DNA from: Gammaproteobacteria bacterium
GTDB lineage: Bacteria > Pseudomonadota > Gammaproteobacteria > Tenderiales > Tenderiaceae
Assembly: GCA_027001525.1 (NCBI GenBank)
Contig: JALTMR010000129.1
Location: 253 to 7,157 of the forward strand
Length of the DNA: 6,905 nt
Direction of reading: 5' to 3'
Shown: positions 1 to 6,905 of the stretch, one piece after another
Position numbering within the stretch: position 1 is the stretch's first letter
Layout of the letters: each line of letters opens with the position of its first letter
Notes under the pieces: model-generated
What the model was told of the DNA's origin: nothing
The model's input: the letters and a program-made list of their open reading frames with translations, nothing else
The model's database searches: none
Position numbers and translations under genes: made by a program

Positions 1-35
1 GGGTTTCCCATGTGAAAGTAGGACACTGCCAGGTG
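1..35 (+). rRNA. rrf: 5S ribosomal RNA, 3' end only
   Basis: The first 35 bases match the 3' end of gammaproteobacterial 5S rRNA. The signature GTAGGACACTGCCAGG corresponds to E. coli GTAGGGAACTGCCAGG, and it is preceded by the GGGTTTCCCATGTGA arm. The end at about base 35 is set by analogy with E. coli and could be off by one or two bases. The gene enters from the left, so the window begins at the end of an rRNA operon transcribed on the + strand. A terminator follows within ten bases, as expected for the last gene of such an operon. Confidence 0.93.
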
Positions 36-43
36 TTATTTTG

Positions 44-82
44 AAAAAGCCCTGATCATTAATGATCAGGGCTTTTTTTTTT
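44..82 (+). terminator. Palindromic rho-independent terminator of the rRNA operon, probably bidirectional
   Basis: Bases 44-60 and 61-77 form a perfect 34-base palindrome with no unpaired centre. Its core is GCCCTGATCATT facing AATGATCAGGGC. It is followed by ten T residues (73-82). In the other direction the same palindrome ends in five T residues, so it can also stop transcription from the minus-strand YihY gene that ends at 191. It lies nine bases after the 5S end and insulates the heavily transcribed rRNA operon from the convergent genes. Confidence 0.95.
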
Positions 83-190
83 CGCCTGGCTTTTTGGCCG
101 GTGGTGATTGGGGCTTTGTGAAATCGCGCGCTCACTCGTTTTTCCTGCGCTCGATCCGCTGCACTACATCAGCCACTGCTTCGCCTGATA
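83..190. other. Short convergent intergenic region, with a minus-strand frame that may be a lost C-terminus
   Basis: These 108 bases lie between the rRNA terminator and the YihY stop codon. No promoter or RNA gene is visible. On the minus strand, one base out of register with the YihY frame, an open stretch runs from the YihY stop to TGA at 132-134. It reads ISGEAVADVVQRIERRKNE, which looks like the charged helical end of a real protein. It may be the former C-terminus of the YihY protein, separated by a frameshift, or chance coding-like sequence. Confidence 0.35.
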
Positions 191-1462
191 TTATTCGTTT
201 CTTTTGATTGCTGAGGCTGGTGCGGTTGGTTCAGGATTGTCCTCGGAAGATTTGTATATTGGGTGAAGAGGGATGTTTAGTGCGGATGAAATTTCGTTGT
301 TAGCCTGGAGCACAACGTTGAGAAGACTTTCGTTCCACGGGTCTGGGGGTACGCTTTCTGATGCTATGTGGGGAAGGGCATACCCTTCGGTGTTATATAA
401 GTCACCCAGTGTGATAGCTGAGATGTCTTTGGTTAAGGCCCATTTCCCCTCGCAGTGATGAATTAACCCGGCTTTTTCCAGTCGTTCGAGTGCACATGAG
501 GTGATTTGTTTATCCAGGAAGGGGTCGTTTGCCAAGAAGTCTTCGGGTGTCATCAGCTCTCCCCAGTATTGGCTCTGCCACAGGTGGCCAATGATTCGAA
601 AGTCGTGCAGTAGCTGATGTCTTGGGTCGTTGTTATGGGGGGTGCCGTCGGCACGATAGTGGGCGAGGCTGTAGGTGATTTCTGCCCCCAGCAGGATCAC
701 GAGCCATGATAGATAGACCCAGACCAGAAAGACCGGGATGCTGGCTAGGGCGCCGTAAACCACCTCATAGGTGGGGAACTCTGTAACGTAGTAGGCAAAG
801 GCCTTTTTAGCCAGCTCAAACAGGGCTGCCGCTACTGTGGCACCAATAATTGCGTGACGAATAGACACTCTGGTGTTGGGCACGATGGCGTACAACAGCG
901 TACATGCCAGGGTGGTCGTCAGAAAGGGGAGTAGTGCGAGAAGTTGCCCCCATAGCCCTTCCAGCAAGGCGGTGTTGGTAAAAAAGGGCAGGGAGGCCAA
1001 ATATGAGGTGACGATTAGGCTGGTGCCCATCAAAATGGGGCCGAGGGTGAGTGTTGCCCAGTAGACCATGAATTTTGGCAGCGCTTTTCGTGGAACGGAT
1101 ACATGCCAGATGTCATTCATCGCTGCTTCTATTGTGTTCATTAACAGCAGGGCGGAGAGGATAAGAAAGCCAATTCCGATGGCTGTTAATTGGGATGCCT
1201 TGCCTGCAAACTGTTCCAAATGTTGCTGAATGATTTCACTTGATGCGGGAACGAAGTTTTGAAAGACAAAGTTTTGTATATCCGTGGCGATGCTTTCAAA
1301 CACGGGGAATGCGGACAGCACGGAAAACACCACAGCAGTGAGTGGAACCAGGGAGAGTAACGTGGTGTAACACAGTGCGGCGGCACTGCGTTGGCAGCGG
1401 TCCTCCGAAAAATTTTTGAGTAAAAGCAGAAGAAATTGGCGGACGATTCGGAAGTTAGGCAC
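191..1462 (-). CDS. YihY/BrkB-family inner-membrane protein
   Basis: A 423-residue integral inner-membrane protein of the YihY (BrkB, UPF0761) family. Members were once called ribonuclease BN, but that activity belongs to the unrelated ElaC/RNase Z. The molecular function is unsettled. I see about six hydrophobic segments near residues 28-52, 92-116, 133-157, 170-193, 203-222 and 240-264. Family-like motifs are RSAAALCYTTLLSLVPL (25-41), AAMNDIWHV (113-121), YAIVPNTRVS (191-200) and the GALASIPVFLVWVYLSW stretch with LLGAEITYS after it. Residues 280-360 form a soluble, winged-helix-like tail, followed by an acidic and proline-rich end. The start is GTG at 1460-1462, with AAAGG eight bases upstream. 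The stop is TAA. The gene lies 31 bases downstream of the lipoprotein gene, probably in one transcript. The extreme C-terminus may be altered by a frameshift. Confidence 0.92.
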   Translation of the reverse strand: MPNFRIVRQFLLLLLKNFSEDRCQRSAAALCYTTLLSLVPLTAVVFSVLSAFPVFESIATDIQNFVFQNFVPASSEIIQQHLEQFAGKASQLTAIGIGFLILSALLLMNTIEAAMNDIWHVSVPRKALPKFMVYWATLTLGPILMGTSLIVTSYLASLPFFTNTALLEGLWGQLLALLPFLTTTLACTLLYAIVPNTRVSIRHAIIGATVAAALFELAKKAFAYYVTEFPTYEVVYGALASIPVFLVWVYLSWLVILLGAEITYSLAHYRADGTPHNNDPRHQLLHDFRIIGHLWQSQYWGELMTPEDFLANDPFLDKQITSCALERLEKAGLIHHCEGKWALTKDISAITLGDLYNTEGYALPHIASESVPPDPWNESLLNVVLQANNEISSALNIPLHPIYKSSEDNPEPTAPASAIKRNE

Positions 1463-1470
1463 GGTGGAAG

Positions 1471-1475
1471 CCTTT
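1471..1475 (-). promoter_or_regulatory. Ribosome binding site of the YihY gene (supports GTG start)
   Basis: On the minus strand the sequence AAAGG lies eight bases before the GTG start. No ATG in the same frame has a comparable site nearby, and the N-terminus MPNFRIVRQFLLLLLKNF fits the usual start of the family. The site lies in the 31-base gap after the lipoprotein stop codon, consistent with independent initiation within an operon. Confidence 0.7.
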
Positions 1476-1493
1476 GTGGTTTTTGACTGGGTA

Positions 1494-5101
<3,608 letters not shown>

Positions 5102-5207
5102 AGCACTTAGGTCTTCTTCATTGGATGGTGAGCCTCTACCATGAGAAGTGTTAACGATCCTTCTATATATTATCGGCACTTCGGTTCACAGTATGACCAC
5201 GAGGGTC

Positions 5208-5221
5208 TGGCAATGTTGCCA
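5208..5221. promoter_or_regulatory. Inverted repeat TGGCAA-TG-TTGCCA, candidate operator
   Basis: TGGCAATGTTGCCA is a 14-base sequence with perfect six-base arms and a two-base centre. It lies 107 bases upstream of the beta-helix ATG and 209 bases upstream of the DUF1538 start. The arm TTGCCA also resembles a -35 box on both strands. A dimeric regulator site is a reasonable reading, but no known regulator is assigned. Confidence 0.35.
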
Positions 5222-5411
5222 TCATAGTTCAACAATATTGGCACTCGGTAGCGTAATTACCCTTAGCGGTGCGGTTTAGTGGTTTGATTGTATGTGATCT
5301 GGTGGTGAAACTCATTGATTTAGTCTGTTTTAACAAATTAAGCCGGTGCTGTCTGGTATTCGCTACCACCGTCAGATAGAGTGAAATTAGATAATCATAA
5401 ACAATGAGATA

Positions 5412-5418
5412 GAGGGAG
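5412..5418 (+). promoter_or_regulatory. Ribosome binding site of the first DUF1538 gene
   Basis: GAGGGAG lies eleven bases before GTG at 5430-5432. A second GTG follows directly at 5433. There is no in-frame ATG near the site; ATG at 5404 is in another frame and stops after two codons. The GTG start is therefore preferred, with a slightly long spacing. Confidence 0.65.
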
Positions 5419-5429
5419 AAGCCCGTCTC

Positions 5430-6155
5430 GTGGTGCTCAGATACCTGCGACCATTTTTTGATAGCCTGCGTGATTTAGCACCTATTGTGCTGGTGATTGC
5501 CTTTTTTCAGTTACTGGTCTTGCGTCAACCCATTCCCAATTTTGTTGAGCTTTTCATCGGTTTGTTGTTGGTGGTGGTGGGGTTGACCTTGTTTATCAAG
5601 GGGTTGGAGATGGGGTTGTTTCCCATAGGTGAAAGCATGGCCTATGCCTTTGCGCGCAAGGGCAGCCTGTTCTGGCTGCTGACGTTTGCCTTTGCCCTGG
5701 GGTTTGGTACCACCGTGGCCGAGCCGGCCCTGATCGCTGTTGCGGCTGAAGCGGCAGAGGTGGCTGCTGGGGGCGGTGTGATTGAGGATGCTGTCGCTGC
5801 ACGGGAGGGGTACGCCTTTGGGCTGCGCATGAGCGTGGCCCTCTCCGTGGGTGTGGCGCTGGTGATTGGTGTACTGCGTATTCTCCGGGGCTGGCCATTG
5901 CAGTACCTGATTCTCGGCGGCTACATCGGCGTGGTGGTGATGACGGCCTTCGCCCCGGAGGAGATTATCGGCATCGCCTATGACTCGGGCGGCGTCACCA
6001 CCTCCACCATTACCGTGCCCCTGGTCACCGCGCTGGGCGTGGGGCTGGCCTCCAGCATCAAGGGGCGGAATCCGATGCTGGACGGGTTTGGGTTGATCGC
6101 TTTTGCTTCGCTGACGCCGATGATTTTCGTCATGGCCTACGGGATGCTGTTTTGA
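5430..6155 (+). CDS. DUF1538 family membrane protein, first copy
   Basis: A 241-residue polytopic inner-membrane protein that I assign to DUF1538, a family without an established function that behaves like a transporter or channel. I see about seven hydrophobic segments near residues 16-31, 38-59, 80-105, 130-152, 157-177, 187-209 and 218-240. Conserved features are PIPN (34-37), GLFPIGE (62-68), [15 protein letters not shown] (91-105), [17 protein letters not shown] (183-199) and [17 protein letters not shown] (212-228). Polar or charged residues inside hydrophobic stretches (T94, T95, E98, D185, S186, T190, T191) are candidates for substrate or ion binding. An Ala/Glu-rich loop (106-128) is longer than in the second copy. 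The start is GTG. The TGA stop shares a base with the ATG of the next gene, so the two are translationally coupled. Confidence 0.85.
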   Translation: MVLRYLRPFFDSLRDLAPIVLVIAFFQLLVLRQPIPNFVELFIGLLLVVVGLTLFIKGLEMGLFPIGESMAYAFARKGSLFWLLTFAFALGFGTTVAEPALIAVAAEAAEVAAGGGVIEDAVAAREGYAFGLRMSVALSVGVALVIGVLRILRGWPLQYLILGGYIGVVVMTAFAPEEIIGIAYDSGGVTTSTITVPLVTALGVGLASSIKGRNPMLDGFGLIAFASLTPMIFVMAYGMLF

Positions 6156-6905
6156 TGGCCTGGATTGAGACGCTGTTCATTGCCGTTCTGGACACGGTGC
6201 GGGATGTGTTGCCCATCGTCACTATTATTTTCGGATTCCAGTTTTTCGTTATTCGTCGGCCCGTTCCCAATTTAAGGCGGACGTTGTTGGGCTTTGTCTA
6301 CGTGTTGCTCGGCCTGGCCTTTTTCCTGGTGGGGCTGGAGAAGGCGCTTTTTCCGCTGGGCAAGCTGATGGCACAGCAGCTTACTGATCCGCAGTTTATC
6401 TCCGGCGGTGCCGATCTGGCGGCTGAGCTGCTTCGCTGGCAGGACTACTACTGGGTCTATATCTTCGCCGCTGCCATCGGCTTTGCCACCACCATTGCCG
6501 AGCCCTCACTGATCGCCGTGGCCATGAAGGCCAGTGACGTCTCCGGTGGGGCTATTGGCGTGTGGGGGCTGCGTGTGGCGGTGGCCATCGGCGTTTCGGT
6601 GGGCATCGCCCTGGGCACCTTCCGTATTGTGACCGGCACGCCATTGCACTATTACATTATCGTTGGCTACGTCATCGTTATCATCCAGACGCTTTATGCA
6701 CCCAAACTGATCATTCCCCTGGCCTACGACTCGGGGGGCGTCACCACCTCCACCGTCACGGTGCCGCTGGTGGCCGCGTTGGGGCTGGGGTTGGCCAGTA
6801 CGGTGCCGGGGCGCAGCCCCATGCTGGATGGTTTTGGCTTGATCGCTTTTGCCAGCTTGTGCCCGATTATCTCGGTGATGGCCTACGCCCAGCTCAGCGA
6901 AAGGC
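6155..6905 (+). CDS. DUF1538 family membrane protein, second copy (3' end outside the window)
   Basis: An open frame from ATG at 6155-6157 runs through 250 codons to the right edge without a stop, so the gene is partial. It is a paralogue of the preceding gene. Shared blocks are RRPVPN (34-39), LFPLGK (65-70), GFATTIAEPSLIAVA (109-123), [17 protein letters not shown] (190-206) and [14 protein letters not shown] (222-235). By my count, 44 of 54 residues in the C-terminal core (191-244 here, 184-237 in the first copy) are identical. It differs by an extra polar loop at about 74-98 and a shorter loop after the AEP motif. The first copy ends right after the corresponding VMAY, so the stop probably lies within a few codons of the edge unless there is a C-terminal extension. 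The TGATG junction indicates one operon and equimolar production, suggesting a heteromeric complex. Confidence 0.86.
   Translation, partial: MAWIETLFIAVLDTVRDVLPIVTIIFGFQFFVIRRPVPNLRRTLLGFVYVLLGLAFFLVGLEKALFPLGKLMAQQLTDPQFISGGADLAAELLRWQDYYWVYIFAAAIGFATTIAEPSLIAVAMKASDVSGGAIGVWGLRVAVAIGVSVGIALGTFRIVTGTPLHYYIIVGYVIVIIQTLYAPKLIIPLAYDSGGVTTSTVTVPLVAALGLGLASTVPGRSPMLDGFGLIAFASLCPIISVMAYAQLSER

Larger units (their letters stand above)
5102..5429. promoter_or_regulatory. Divergent promoter region between the beta-helix gene and the DUF1538 pair
   Basis: A 328-base AT-rich gap between divergent genes, with no small gene of convincing quality. It should hold both promoters. For the minus strand, the AT-rich block at 5164-5173 contains GATAAT-like sequence read in reverse but lacks a clear -35. 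For the + strand, GATAAT at 5390-5395 could be a -10 box and TTGATT at 5315-5320 a -35 box, but they do not pair at the proper spacing. Inverted repeats are present at 5208-5221 and 5233-5240 (CAATATTG), and GGTA/TACC arms at 5356-5367. No riboswitch was recognised. Confidence 0.5.

Noticed and set aside
191..1462. Annotation of the YihY protein as ribonuclease BN
   Set aside because: This is a historical misassignment. RNase BN is the ElaC/RNase Z metallo-hydrolase, and nothing in this membrane protein shows a nuclease site.
5102..5179. N-terminal extension of the beta-helix protein starting at GTG 5177-5179
   Set aside because: It would place 26 polar residues before a clear signal peptide, and the region is better explained as promoter or leader.
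5596..5898. Minus-strand open frames (100 and 62 codons) opposite the first DUF1538 gene
   Set aside because: They are Pro/Arg/Gln- or Ala/Ser-rich by-products of the GC-rich membrane-protein gene on the other strand.

Overview
The window looks like chromosomal DNA of a gammaproteobacterium, probably marine or halophilic. Evidence is the Escherichia/Pseudomonas-like 3' end of a 5S rRNA, a YihY/BrkB membrane protein gene close to wrbA, an E. coli-type lipobox lipoprotein, and a surface protein ending in a GlyGly-CTERM-like tail. I cannot name a genus. There is no sign of phage, IS element, CRISPR array or tRNA.

Layout. Positions 1-35 are the tail of a 5S rRNA on the + strand, closed by a strong palindromic terminator (44-82) that would also stop transcription arriving from the right. 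Positions 191-2159 hold a two-gene minus-strand unit: a DUF4398 + LysM lipoprotein, then, 31 bases downstream, a YihY-family inner-membrane protein with a GTG start. A 111-base divergent region rich in ATCGAT palindromes separates it from wrbA (2271-2867, +). wrbA converges on, and overlaps by four bases, a 745-residue exported parallel beta-helix protein (2864-5101, -). That protein has a CSLREA-like N-terminus, seven GG[GA][IL] coil motifs, a choice-of-anchor Q segment, a DUF11 domain and a GlyGly-CTERM-like C-terminus. A 328-base divergent region (5102-5429) follows. It leads into a + strand pair of DUF1538 membrane proteins joined by a TGATG stop/start overlap; the second runs off the right edge with no stop.

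How the genes may work together. Four of the six protein genes are envelope-related: lipoprotein, YihY and the two DUF1538 proteins. The beta-helix protein is predicted to be exported and surface-anchored. wrbA is a cytosolic flavoprotein quinone reductase. Nothing in the window ties all of these into one pathway.

The strongest candidate for an undescribed system is the DUF1538 pair. These are two paralogues with an almost identical C-terminal core (44 of 54 residues, by my count), different lengths in complementary loops, and translational coupling, which suggests a heteromeric transporter or channel of unknown substrate. Second is the beta-helix protein, which carries a G8 homopolymer inside its coding frame that could allow on/off switching. 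A third point is a possible frameshift at the end of the YihY gene, where a shifted frame continues for 19 plausible codons beyond the stop.
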